A stretch of 64,000 nt of DNA from Portulaca oleracea. Lineage: Eukaryota > Streptophyta > Magnoliopsida > Caryophyllales > Portulacaceae. Shown here piece by piece: positions 21,550 to 32,879 of the stretch. Both the position numbers and the translations under genes were made by a program. A model generated the notes under the pieces. It was not told the origin of the DNA. It searched no databases and was given only the letters and a program-made list of their open reading frames with translations. The stretch covers positions 1,769,347 through 1,833,346 of the forward strand of contig CM055892.1 in the NCBI GenBank assembly GCA_029582165.1, read 5' to 3'. How positions within the stretch are numbered: the stretch's first letter is position 1; each line of letters begins with the position of its first letter.

Positions 21550-21820
21550 CTTTGTGTTGCATTGGCCTGGCTTGGCTTGGAAATGACCATAGCCTTGGCA
21601 TTTGAAGAATTTCTTCCCTTCCATCTTCGTTGGTAAGGCCATGGGAAAGGGATAAGTAATTTTGTTACCCTTGTCACCTCTAGGAGCTGGTGTAGTAGAA
21701 CGAGTAGTGTCTTGAATCCTAGGAGTAGTCATAGGACATGGCCTTGGAGAAGGAGCCAAAGGATCACTAAAAGGCCTAACAATAGCCGTCGATTTCTTCC
21801 ATGCAAGATGCCGCGAACCT
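21550..21820 (-). pseudogene. Gypsy gag zinc-knuckle fragment
   Basis: The minus-strand frame ending near 21478 contains KMEGKKFFKCQGYGHFQAKPGQCNTK preceded by a Pro/Thr/Arg-rich stretch. This matches the KCFKCQGFGHIA..C zinc knuckle of Ty3/gypsy gag, with a small insertion before the last cysteine. Only about 90 codons survive. It abuts the E5 LTR-like sequence that starts at 21821, so it may be part of the same collapsed element or a separate fragment. Confidence 0.55.
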
Positions 21821-21900
21821 GGTCTTTGGGGATGTTGCCCGAACCCGCATTTACGTCTCATTTGAATTATTAGTCAAGTTTACTATGCCACACCTTTCGA

Positions 21901-22570
21901 CATTGGCGGATCCGGGATTTAGGGTTAGTGGTGTCAAAACTAATTTGCTCAAAAAAATTGAGCAACATAAATGTCAAAAAATAAACGGTAAAATATCAAC
22001 ATTAATCATAAAATTGATATTGAATAACTAATACATACTTAAACTTCACAAGCGATTTTTGTGATGAGATGCCCGAATAGGAGCTAGAATGAGAAGTCAA
22101 TTTCCTTGATACGTTCTTAAAGCATCTCTCCATCTTAAATTAAAATTTAAAAAATAAAATTATAAATATCTACAATTTAACATGAATAGTACATATTTCA
22201 ATTTATAAATGTCAAACGATATTTTAATTTAAATTTGCTCATTCATATAACAAGTAATTAACACTTTAATTTCAGTACACTAACTTAATTCTATGTTACA
22301 TGAGAGGGTTTAAGATATTTTCAAAACAAAAGACAAAAAACAAAGAGGATTGTAGAAGGACTCGAACTCTTAACAACTATTCTTAGAAAGTTGTTGACTT
22401 TTACTTACAATTGCAACCATTGGGCTACACAATCTTTTGAGATTTCATTTGGTGTCAAACAATCTATAGGCTTAAACATTTGCATGTATTTTTTTTAAAT
22501 AGAATTTTTTTTTCTAAAAGTCATAATGGTGGCAATTGACACCACTTATGTACAAGTAGATCCGCCCCTG
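21901..22570. mobile_element. hAT-type non-autonomous element
   Basis: The 670-bp insertion begins CATTGGCGGATCCGG and ends GTAGATCCGCCCCTG, inverted termini of the CAGGGGCGGATC type. Flanks are CCTTTCGA (21893-21900) and CCTTTCAA (22571-22578), an 8-bp duplication with one mismatch. The E5 LTR copy B at 25160-25170 shows the uninterrupted target. No transposase is encoded. Subterminal words TGGTGTCAAA / TTTGGTGTCAAAC recur near both ends. Confidence 0.85.
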
Positions 22571-22827
22571 CCTTTCAAGTCTCAATAAACCAATCCCAAT
22601 TTCCAATATCATTTCCAAATCACACATAAAGGACTGTCCACTTTTATCAACTCAAAGAACATAATTCGACATCCTAAATAGACAACCAATTTTCACCATA
22701 AAATCCCCTTTCGGGGTGTAAATTCCAAAACAAATTTAAAAACAATAAAACACGCAAAGTGCATCTCAGTGGGGATTATGACATAGACATTACCTGGATT
22801 TCTTCATTTCCACAAATACACTTGAGC

Positions 22828-23290
22828 TCAATAAAGCGGACGGTCTAGATCGAGTGTATGAAACTGGGCAGAACAGGCGGCAGTCGAAGCCGGGTAGGTG
22901 GAGACGGCGACGTCGGACGGTGGGGCGTCGTCGGTCGACCCAGTTGTGGTCGAAGTCGAGTCAGCAGCGACGATAACAGAAGCGCTAGCAACAGCAGAGA
23001 TTGGTCCTTTCGTTTCTGGCAGCGTGCGTGTCCTTTGGCGGTTGTGACGGTAGTGGCGTGGTGGTGCGGTGGTCACGGCGTTGTTGGACGGTGGTCTTGG
23101 CGGCGGTGATGTCACACGCACACCATCAGAGGGTGAGAGAGGGGGACGAAAGAGAGGAAAACATAGGGCGAAAGAGAGTACAGTGGTTTCTGGTGGTTGC
23201 GACGGTGGTGCACAGGCGACAGCGGCAGTTTCCGGCGACATGTGACGCCGGTGACGACAATGGTGGGTAACGGCAGGCGGTTGTCAGTAG
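22828..23290 (-). other. GC-rich block with an open minus-strand frame inside E5 LTR copy A
   Basis: This ~460-bp block is strikingly GC-rich against AT-rich surroundings. It leaves a 137-codon frame open on minus and frames open on plus. The conceptual protein is Pro/Ala/Ser/Thr-rich with no domain. Open frames on both strands suggest composition and not coding. It may be an LTR leader segment or a captured 5' end of a host gene. I cannot decide. Confidence 0.35.
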
Positions 23291-23740
23291 AGAGAAGGAT
23301 GAGGAAGATAGAGATTAGCGTTTAGGTATCAGTTTAGGGTTTACTATAATTATCTACATATACTATCTAAAAATAACTAAGTAAAATAATTTACAAATAT
23401 ATTTAATAACAGAGCTGCTAAATATAGTATAGGAAAATAATATTAATTTTTATTTTTTGAAATCTTAATAATAATAATAATATAAAAACTTGCCAAATAA
23501 TTAAATGAAACTAACCACATATTCATCAAATATTAACAGATAAAATTCCCAAAAAAGACCTACTCCCATGCACACCCATGCACGTAGAAATTATAAAATA
23601 CCCTTGTTAGTCTCTCAACGGTCCTACGAGCTCTAGTGTTAGCAGAAATAATCTTCAATAAAATCTCAAAATTTAACGGAGTCATCTTAATCAACTATCG
23701 ACATAACAGTCAATGCATTTGAATTTTTCGGGGTTTATAT

Positions 23741-24371
23741 CATTACCCTCTTAAACGAAATTTCATCCTCAGAACTTAAAGTCAACACCAACGATCTTCC
23801 TAACAGAGTTAACGGTGGCCCTAACCAAAACTCGAGGTTTTACATGATTACCCTCTTCAAAAGAGTTCTTCCTCGAAACAACACATACCGTATGTGTTGC
23901 ATAGATGCAAATACTTCGATTTCAACTTCTACTCAGCTTCCCAAGTTGCTTCACTTGGGGCATAGTCCACCCATCGCACAAGGATCTTCTTTGAAGTTGC
24001 TTCTCTCGACGCTCAAGGATCTCCAACGGCTACTCCTTACAGGTCTAGTCTTCTCTCAACCTCTGAATTCTCATCGTGGGTCGTCCTCAGGTTCCATGCC
24101 CTCCTCGAGGTTGTATTCCATATCCTCCTTGGGATTTAGGTCATTCAGAGAAGCTAGAGTCGGATACTCATAGCGAAGAAGGCGGTATTCCATTCGAAAG
24201 ATGTCCAAACAACAAGCATGCAATTGTAGCACAAAAGGAAGCAATGAAAGATACACACATCCCACTCCCCCATCCTACGCTCATCACTCTGATCGTAGCA
24301 TCGTAAGCTCTAACTAAAATATAATAGACACTTAGGAGCAACCAGGTTGCAACTCATAGCTCTGATACCAT
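23741..24371 (-). pseudogene. E5 internal remnant with primer site
   Basis: Only ~630 bp separate the two LTR-like copies, so nearly all coding sequence is gone. Two similar pieces (23702-23770 and 23820-23880), each GGTTTTACATGATTACCCTCTT-like on plus, look like duplicated polypurine/LTR-border sequence. The right end carries GCTCTGATACCA (24359-24370), whose complement TGGTATCAGAGC is the initiator-Met tRNA primer site used by many chromoviruses. The LTR start TGTGTAAC follows at 24372. No domain is readable in between. Confidence 0.45.
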
Positions 24372-25416
24372 TGTGTAACTCCTTGGAAATTCAATTTTAT
24401 TATTTAACGGTCGAACCTAATGTTGACCAACAATTAACAGCGGATAAGTCAAAGTAATAACGGGCGTCACTGCCGTACATCCGAAGACATACAAGGCAAG
24501 AATAGATATTAACAAATCAACTAATACTTCCATTTAATAATTAGACACCATCCTTTGTCCAACAACATAAAGAACTAACAAACGATTTCAAGTCTGAACA
24601 TAAATAACTAAACTCTTTATTCTAAATAAAACTCTAAGCATTGGACCTCACTACTAGTTCCCATTCCCATCATAGAATTCATCACATGAAATAAAACATT
24701 TAAAACATGAGGATGACTCAATAATGTCTACCCCTAACCGTCAAAACAAGCTAAAAATTCATTTCAATTCATTTAGGGGGAGAAGTGAACAAGTCAAATC
24801 TTTTCCCAAACTTATTTTCCCAACCATCCATGACCATCTTTCACAAATTTATTAAGCAGGCGTAGCTTGCTTATTTGCCCCTTGCAGTCCAAGAATTCAC
24901 ATATCGTCATATCTCAATATCATCACAATCACAATCATAATCACAATCTCAATCTCAATATCAATCTCAATCTCAAACACACGGATGAGCATCAATTTCA
25001 CACACATGCAAACACTTAACCGCAAGGAAGTAGCACTTATTAGGCATCCTTAATCTCTTGAAAATTCCCCTACAGGATGTCGTAAGCCTGGTCACTTGGG
25101 ACGTTGCCCGAACCAGCATTTACGTCTCATTTGAATTATTAGTCAAAGTTAATATACAACACCTTTCATGTCTCAATCAACCAATCTTAATTCCCAAAAT
25201 CATTTCCAAATCACACATAAAGGAGTGTCGACATTTAATCAACTAAAAGAATATAATTCAACATCCAAAATAGACATCCAATTTTCAGCATAAAATCCCT
25301 TTTCGGGATGCGAATTCCAAAACAAATTTAAAAACAATAAAACATGTAATGTGCATCCCAGTGGGGATAAGGACATAAACATTACCTAGATTTCTTTACT
25401 TCCACGAATACACTTG
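24372..25416 (-). repeat. E5 LTR copy B, truncated by repeat R
   Basis: It begins TGTGTAACTCC right after the initiator-Met-type primer site. At 25074-25416 it matches LTR copy A (21821-22815 without the hAT insertion). It ends abruptly at ATACACTT, where copy A continues GAGCTCAATAAAG. At 25417 repeat R begins. A plus-strand reading TGCRKPGHLGRCPNQ (25076-25120) resembles a zinc knuckle but is probably chance or an old gag piece on the opposite strand. Confidence 0.5.
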
Positions 25417-26918
25417 TGTGGACATTTTTCCTCGTCGTTCGGGTTCTGAACGTCCACGCGGATTGGGGTGTGATTTGGTGGTTTGTGCTGGGGTTTAACC
25501 TTTGAAAATTCTTTAAGGAATTAGTCATACATTTCATGAATAATATTTTGTAAAATCACTTTCCCTTTACTTATGCAATTTATGAGTCCTTGAATTAAAC
25601 CCTAAAGAGTGAACATCCACTTGTTCCAAACTCTTCTAAATTTAACCCAATTTGCTGATTTAAATCTTAGGCTCGGAAGAAAGCGATTTATGCAAATATT
25701 ATTTAGAAATATAAGAAATCCAAAGAAACCAACAAATAAAGAGAGAAGAGTCACGTCGTGCGATCTTCTCTTATTCAATTTCCACGCGAGCTGGCAGATC
25801 AAAATATGGTGCAGAAAAACCCAAATCAATATGAATGGAAGATGCCTATTAAACTTCTTTTTCTCGATCAGCTAAACACCCTAAATTGCATCGGTACATT
25901 ATAAAACCATGTTTTACCATAGTTTATGCAATCTCCGATGTGTTTTGGTTCGAAATGGGAGTCGCCACCCGACTTTATAAAGAGAAAAGCCAAGAAAAAC
26001 TAAGAAAATAAAGAAGGACTCCGCCTGCGAAACCCAAGAATGGATTCGAGGGTAAGGTTGTCAACTCGAAAGGTAACAACCTTAAGAGTCCGCCTCTCAC
26101 AAAAGGAAAGACTACTAAAAGTTTAAAAATGGGCTTTTGATAAAGTTTAGAAGGGAAATGGATGAATACTTTATAGAATCATTTCATTGAATCATGCAAC
26201 AAGAACTTACAAAATAAAAGATACAAATACACACTTATTTACAAGAAGAAGAAAGAAAACTTCAAGCTTACATAGTGACCTTGTTGGGGAAACCTTGCCT
26301 AGCCTTTTGATGCTTGAAAACTCTTCCTTGTGATGCCTTTAGAACCCTCCTCTCAAAATGCCAAAATGGATTAAAAGGGATGGAGAAAAGATGAGAGTAG
26401 AGTTGGTGGATAATAGGGATAAAGAAAGCTCTTTTTGTGGTTTTGAATGTGTTTAGGCAAGGGTTTTTTGGAGTTTAGGATTGATAGAATAGGGTGAGTA
26501 ATTAGGGTTTTATGATGATGGAAGAATAAAGATTATGATGATGAGAAAGATGATAGAAAGGGTGAGGATGATAGAAGAATAGAGGTAGAAGGATGGATAT
26601 AAAGATTAAAAGTATAAAAAGAATTAGAGAGAGTAGATGATAGAGAATAGAATGGATGAGAGATTGAGTGAGGGATGAGTGAATTATTGAGCTAATTGGT
26701 GAGTGAAATGGCTTTGAGAGGAGTAGTATTTATAGGCTTAAGAGGTAGTAGGCATTCATACTTCCATGCACACCTCGTAGTCTCCGGTCAGTCAACATAG
26801 TTTTCCAGAAGACCAAGTGGTCAATTGACCACGTGGTCTTCTGTGGACGGTGGCACGTGGTCAATTGACCACGTGTGGTCTGTGCTGTAGGCCGACCAGC
26901 CACCAGCTGGTGGGGGGG
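25417..26918 (-). repeat. Repeat R, copy 1: LTR of an unplaced gypsy-type element
   Basis: Closely similar to 59244-60580. The plus strand starts TGTGGACATTTTTCC, so the sense strand would end GGAAAAATGTCCACA, a normal LTR end. A minus-strand TATAAATA lies at 26734-26727. Upstream are a near-perfect 34-bp palindrome (26808-26841, one mismatch) and a perfect 22-bp palindrome (26854-26875) centred on GGTCAATTGACC. The GAGTCGCCACCCGAC segment (25961-25975) is of a type common in plant gypsy LTRs. The sense start is lost where E4 begins. No coding. Confidence 0.55.
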
Positions 26919-28317
26919 TGACAGACCTAAAAGTATAAGGTGTCTGTGTTCCGCAAGTGTACGGGTCTGTGTAGTAATAAAAAATATCGTTCTCTCTCAG
27001 GGACTTGTGTTCAACTACGCACTAAACTAGTTCACTACAAAGGATGCTAGGTCGATGAAAAGGTTGTTGTAATAGTTCAGATAATTAACTAAGGAAGCAG
27101 GAAATTAAAGGATTTAAACAAGTAATTAAAGGCGTTCAGTGGAGTCCACTCTAGTCAATCAATCAAATTATCAACAATCTCGGTGAAAGTAACAAGATAA
27201 TTCGGGGTCTATAATCTTTCTAGGCCTTATCACTTCAATCTTTCGATCCTAGGTGAGTTACAGTGATTAAACTAAACATTATTTCTAACTATTTAATCTA
27301 ATCAAAGATAAGAACTGATTATAAATTGACCCTAGGCAAGAACCATTATGTCTAACTATTTTCTAAACCTATTCAATCTACGCAATCCAAATCAAGACTC
27401 AAACTGTCGTTCTATTGTCGAGAATCTAAAACCAGGTAAAGACTCAAACTATCGTTCTATTGTCAAATTACCATGACATACAATACACGCAGATTAAACG
27501 AATAAAAAGATGACCTAACACCGAAACTGTATTCAAATTCAATCAATAGACATCGGGTTTATCCTCCAAACAAGGAATCTAAGCACTCATAATAATAAAA
27601 ACAAGGAAGACAATAATAAAATCTGAATAACGAAGCATAAGGTAAATAGAAATTAAACCGAACGTTCGAGTCGTCGAATTCGATCTCTTCGTGTCACTCG
27701 ATTCGATCTCCTTCTCCTCCTTTTTCGTTCCTAATCTACTAGAATGACTCCCTGAAGGGAGGAAAAATACAGAGAAATCCTATACTAACGGCGGAAATAA
27801 AACTCTGAATAGTTAAAAGTTGTCCCAACTGAACGGCGAAGAAGTCCTTTTATAATGCGCGATTACGGCACAAAACGCTGCCTGCGTTTTGCCCAAAAGT
27901 GAAAGTCTTCCGCGAGTGGGCGCTGGCTGTGCCTTAAAAACGCGGCCAGCATTTTGGTTCTTCTCGCTTTCTGAAGCTCCTGGACGAGGCGCGGGCTGCG
28001 TTTCAAAAACGCTACATGCGCTTTTTCCTCCGCCCTAACTGGGTTTGGGTCGTGGCTCATTGAGCCGCCTCTCCTTCCTTCTTTTCTTCCTCTTCAACAT
28101 CGTTTTTTATTTTCCTTGATTCATGCTTTTTGATATAATTCTCCTGTTCTTCATGCTTTTTGATATAATTCCACCATCTCCTGTAAAACATGCCAAACTC
28201 GCGAACAAGTGTATAAATCACGGAAATTGACATAAAAATACGAGATATTGGATATAAAAAGCATGAAACTGGTATGTTTTGAGCCCTAAAAACTCTATAT
28301 AAAAATGACTTATCTAA
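26919..28317 (-). repeat. E4 3' LTR
   Basis: The left end is placed at TGACAG (26919) by comparison with TGACAGGGCCGCAAG of E3; TGTCTGTGTTCCGCAAG at 26941 is the alternative. The right end abuts a 16-C run on plus (28318-28333), the sense polypurine tract. TATAAAAG lies at 27854-27847 on minus. Upstream is a cluster of inverted repeats with one word family: arms CAAAACGC/GCGTTTTG (27871-27891), AAAACGCGGCCAGC (27938-27951) and GCGTTTCAAAAACGC (27991-28005). The region also encodes a short frame (28057-28422) with no similarity. Confidence 0.7.
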
Positions 28318-28363
28318 CCCCCCCCCCCCCCCCATGCTTAGCTCTTGCTTGTCCTCAAGCAAG
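28318..28363 (-). promoter_or_regulatory. E4 polypurine tract and AGGA-loop hairpin
   Basis: A run of 16 C on plus (28318-28333) is followed by ATGCTTAG and then the perfect hairpin CTTGCTTG-TCCT-CAAGCAAG (28344-28363). In sense the hairpin (loop AGGA) precedes the G-run and the LTR. This is the same order as at the polypurine sites of E1, E2 and E3, with unrelated stem sequences. Confidence 0.8.
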
Positions 28364-30091
28364 TCTGAATTAAGAACAGTAGGGAGAGAAGAAAGACAAA
28401 AATTAGGAAGAAAAAGACTCAAGAAAGAAAAGGAAAAAGAAGAGAAAGAAACAAAGACAGTTAGCGTTAGGGTTACAAATACAATTAAACACCTCCTCAG
28501 GCTAACTAATTAGACACATCAATTTATCAAGTAACATCAGGATTAATCAGGGAGAGAACAAAATCAGTGTTAAACAGATAGGATGAAATTTTCAAAATTT
28601 TGTTAAGAGAACAAGTATTTCAGATGCAAAAACTGCCACCAGTCTTAAGACGAATGCAAATATGCGTGGTTGGTTATGAATGGAGGCCAGTCAAAAGAGC
28701 AAACCTCACTTTAGGAAAAAAAAATGAACGCTCAAACACTCAAATTTGAATGAATGGGGGTTTTTCTCATACTCAGACCAAAAGAAACAACCTACCATAG
28801 GCTTGGTAAGAATCTCGCTCTCCATTGCCAATATGCAAATACACAAGTGACAATCAAGAGGACTTTTAGGGTTGTAACGAGGCTTAGGTTAGGGGAAAGG
28901 AGTGGTAATATTTGGGTATGAGGAGTTAAAGAGCCATACTTGGATTGATTTTCGACAAAGAACTGCTCTCAACTCACCTTCATGCTTAATGTATGCAAGG
29001 AACTCACTTTTCTCCCTCATTGATATCAAACACCTCAACTAATCTTTACAACCAGGTCAAAAACTTTCAGAACTCTAAAATTGAATCTCCCTAATAACTC
29101 TTTTCTTTTGAATTTTTTTTTCTTTTCGTTCTATTTTTCTACTTTTATTTTTAGTGTGTGATCAAGGGAGAAGAAATATAAAAATATAACTTCGACCTCA
29201 ATATATCAAAAGAACATCATAACCAATTGGCTAACTCATAACTAATTCATAACAAACTTATAAGTAAATTTAAAACAAATTGGACTCCCCCATACTTGCA
29301 CATTACTTAACTACCATTCAAGATTCAAGATTTCTCAAGTTTACCATTCAAGAACAGAGTTTAACCAATTTAACATGATTCCTAAACTAATACTCAATAA
29401 ATCCAACTTTAAATCATGTGTGAGAACGACAAATGTACCTACTTTTCAGATTAAACAACCTAAATATATTAGCTAGTACCAAAAACTACTCAAGCAAGGT
29501 GCGCACCAAACTGTGAGCATCAACAATGGTGAAGTGAGCATATCCAAGTATGAAATATGCAAAAACACACCACAAATAAGAATCGTACCTCGAAGTTGCT
29601 TGAATACAGGTAGAAGTAGAGATTACAAGTAAAAAGATAGTTAATAAAAGAGGAAAAGAAATAAATAAGAATAATTCGAGAAGAATTAGAAGAATTTAGG
29701 GAATTCAAAAATCTAATCGAGAAGAGAAAAAAATTCGAGCATATAAGCCGTGAGAATAGGAGGCGCTCGGAGCGCTTTCAGACGCGGCCAGCGTTTCGAA
29801 TTGGCTAAGTCATAATTAATTGGGATATGTAATGTGTCCCAATTCAATCAAAATTAAAATTCACACCCCAATATCTCAATTCCATTCACAGCAACACCAA
29901 ACCAATTTTCGCTCCCGGAATAATGAACTCTCACATATCCAAGCAAGCAAAAGGGTAGGAATTAATAAAGGTCAAGGCTTGTATTGTCAGGGTTTCATCA
30001 CAAAAAGAAAGGTAATGAAACGCTAGGCGGGGCTAAAAAATGGTAATAATATCGTTAGGGAGACTATTTGGCTATGTAGTTTAATAATTAA

Positions 30092-30752
30092 GGTCCTGTT
30101 CGGCACTAGCGTTTGTAGTAGCGTTTAGCGTCTTGACTGAGTCAAAACGCTATTTCATTATATTATGAATGTTCGGTAAAGTAGTGTTTTAAATCAACAA
30201 ATAGCGTTTGATGTAGCGTTTGTTGAATTTTGCAAAACATTACCCATTGTAACGTTTGGCTGGAGAATAGTGTTTGCTGGTTTGGGATTCGTTAATGCCC
30301 CTTCCTAACTATATTAATTTACTACTATCTTCCTAGCAATATTGGTGGGGTGGTGCTTCTAAGGCTCTGACCCATCAAAATATTCTTTATTACTACTAAT
30401 TACACCACCCTTTTATTTGCCATTATATTCCAAAATTTTGTCCAACGGAGGATGATGATGATGATGATAATTATAATAGTAATAATGATGATAGTAATAA
30501 TAATGTATAATTATGCTGATAATAATGATAATAAATAATACTTTGAAATTTCGTATGCATGATATGAAAGGGTTGAATGTAACAATCTTCTAAATTTTAT
30601 AATTTATAGAGATTGGTTCTAATTGATCCAAAATTTAAAAATCGTTTTCTACCTAACTCGATTGAAAGGAAGCAGATGAGATTTAATGAAACATTTGACT
30701 TTAATAGATTATAATATAAGTATAACGTTTTGAATTATTGAAATGTGTGGAT

Positions 30753-30803
<51 letters not shown>

Positions 30804-30993
30804 TCCTCTACGGCTATTCAACATTCATCAACTAATCCAACTGCTAATTTTACCGAACATATTCTTTACAAACAACTACTTGAACAACTATCAGCTATCA
30901 GCTAAACTGCAACAGCTATCCGCTACTCCAACCGCTATCCGCTATCTCAACCGGTATCCGCTGCTGAATCTGCTATTTTTGCCGAACAGAGCC
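30092..30993. mobile_element. Tourist/Harbinger-like MITE in E4
   Basis: The 902-bp element has ends GGTCCTGTTCGGCA and TGCCGAACAGAGCC, inverted with two mismatches. TAA flanks both sides (30089-30091 and 30994-30996), as in PIF/Harbinger elements. Subterminal repeats of TAGCG / CGCTA occur at both ends. It contains an (AAT)n microsatellite (about 30754-30802) and GATGAT repeats near 30450. There is no transposase. Confidence 0.72.
30754..30802. repeat. (AAT)n microsatellite
   Basis: About sixteen uninterrupted trinucleotide repeats inside the MITE. Confidence 0.95.
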
Positions 30994-31745
30994 TAATAAA
31001 GAAATGAATGCCTCAATCATATTGTCACAATATGCAATGCAAAAATGCAATTTCAAACAAGATGCAAAACAAGTTCTAGAGGTGCAACTAATGGTGGAGT
31101 CACTCAGGGGATAAAGAATTGATAAAAATGATCAATCCATAATTTTAGGTTATGTGGACTCACAGAATATAGCTCAATCAACTAAACCTAGCCCAAAGAT
31201 TTGCGACACGCATATTTACAAATACTAAGATAGGCAAAGCAGTTAAACACACTTCTCATAACTTGACTCAAAATCAGAAGATTTGAAGGAAAAGGTTTCA
31301 AAAACTTTTGAAATCTCAACCAAACTTTTCAAGGTAAAGCAAGACCAACTGAAAGTCTAATCGGTTTACAAATCATCACCGAAGGTATTCCGGACAGGCT
31401 AATCCTAATCCTATATTTTTTGGTCTTTTCTAAATTTTTGATTTTTTTAAGTTTTTTTTTTCTAATTTTGGTGGATGCAAAACTAAGAAAAGAAAAACTA
31501 AAAAGAAAAGAAAAGAAAAGAAAATTTAACATGATCTAATGCAGCCTAGGTGAATGCAGGTTTACCTAATCTAAAAACTAGAAAAAAAAACTCTAACAAA
31601 GCACACTAAAAACATAAAGACTCAAAATAAAAGAAAAAGAAATCCACTAAAACTCACAAAAGGGAGAGAAAAAAACGAAAACTAAACTAAGAAAAGAAAA
31701 ATTTGAAAGAAAAATACGAAAATAAAGAAAATTAGTATATACATA

Positions 31746-31778
31746 CCCCCATGCTTAAACATAACATTGTCCTCAATG
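31746..31778 (-). promoter_or_regulatory. E4 internal polypurine-like site and AGGA-loop hairpin
   Basis: CCCCCATGCTTAAA is followed by CATTG-TCCT-CAATG (31765-31778) on plus. It is about 1.1 kb from the end of the gag-like gene and matches the E3 site at 36814-36857. Confidence 0.65.
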
Positions 31779-32879
31779 CAAAGCACACAGGTAAAAGGGG
31801 AAAGGTTGTTAATGAAGTGTAACTAATTCATAACAAACTTATAACTAAATTTAAAACCAATTGGACTCCCTCATACTTGCACATTACTTAACTATCATTC
31901 AAGATTCAAGATTTCTCAATTTTACCATTCAAGAACAGAGTTTAACCAATTTAAAATGTTTCCTAAACTAATACTCAATAAATCCAACTTTAAATCATGT
32001 GTGAGAACGACAAAGGTACCTACTTTTCAAATTAAACAACCTAAATATAATAGCTAGTATCAAAAACTACTGAAGCAAGGTGCGCACCAAACTATGAACA
32101 TCAACAATGGTGAAGTGAACATATCCAAGTATGAAATATGCAAAAACACACCACAAATACTAGCAGGTAATAATGAAGTTGAAAAAGTAAATAAGAATCG
32201 TACCTCAAAGTTGCTTGAACACTGGTAGAACTAGAGATTGCAAGTAAAAAGATTTTGAAAATTTTCAGATTAAGAAATTATTTATAGGTTGGAGTTTGGG
32301 AGAAAGATAGTTAATAAAGGGTTGGGAAAGTAAAAGAGGAAAAGAAATAAAAAAATAATAATATGAGAAGAATTAGAAGAATTTAGGGAATTCAAAAATC
32401 ATATCGAGAAGAGAAACAAATTCGAGCATATAAGCCGTGAGAATTGGAGGCGCTGGGAGCGCTTTCAGACGCGGCCAGCGTTTCGAATTTCGCAACCTTT
32501 CAGACTTTCTGCGTGAGACACGGCCAGCGCCCCATGAAGCGCTACTAGCGTTTCTGAACCTGGGCCTATTCGTCATAATTTTGAGAGAGCTTCAGCTTTG
32601 TTTTCGTGTGCCGCCGTCATTAGTCTTTTATTTCGCCTATAGTCAACCAACAATACTAACAAAATTAGGGTTCTTAAAATTCAAACAACTAAACACTCAA
32701 ATTAAAATCAAAAATTAAATTGAGAAAAACTGAAAAAAAATTTAGAGTTCTAAAACTAATTAAAATAAACTCAATCGAAAGGTCAAGATCTGGGTCTTCG
32801 TTCTGGATGACGTCAAAGCCCTTAGTAGCTTGTCAAACTCCTCCACATGTGGTTTGCAAGCTAGTAAATATGAGATACA

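Larger units (their letters stand above)
21821..23740 (-). repeat. E5 LTR copy A (chromovirus-like), interrupted by a hAT MITE
   Basis: Parts 21821-21900 and 22571-22815 match 25074-25416 with many substitutions, placing them in a shared LTR. Copy A continues through a GC-rich block (22830-23290) and an AT-rich block to CGGGGTTTATATCA near 23740. There the next sense-upstream sequence (TACCCTCTTAAACGAAATTTCATCCTC on plus) looks like the polypurine region and last codons that precede chromovirus 3' LTRs. The block 23460-23735 recurs at 60752-61022. The left end is truncated. Confidence 0.5.
28364..32879 (-). other. E4 3' non-coding region with internal duplication
   Basis: No protein similarity. 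Segment 29237-29801 is a diverged copy of 31818-32492. The left copy lacks two short pieces of the right (near 32158-32192 and 32250-32320). Both end with GGCGCT.GGAGCGCTTTC followed by GACGCGGCCAGCGTTTC, palindromic words also used in the E4 LTR. Further such words follow at 32518-32555. The MITE at 30092-30993 lies between the copies. An internal polypurine-like site with hairpin is at 31746-31778. Confidence 0.65.

Noticed and set aside
22320..22440. tRNA-like sequence (GAACTCTTAACAAC... with TTGGGCTAC)
   Set aside because: No complete cloverleaf was evident, and it lies inside a hAT-type element where such sequence is part of the repeat.
22828..23241. 137-codon Pro/Thr/Ala-rich protein
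   Set aside because: Low-complexity composition with frames open on both strands and no domain; kept only as a GC-rich block.
25076..25120. Plus-strand zinc knuckle TGCRKPGHLGRCPNQ
   Set aside because: It lies inside a segment shared between two LTR copies and lacks a preceding C-x2-C pair or a longer frame. Possibly an old gag piece, not supported as a gene.
28318..28333. Poly-C run as sequencing artefact or telomere-like repeat
   Set aside because: C-runs at 28318, 36814 and 41683 fall at conserved polypurine positions of the elements. The run at 61430 has no such context and is treated as simple repeat.
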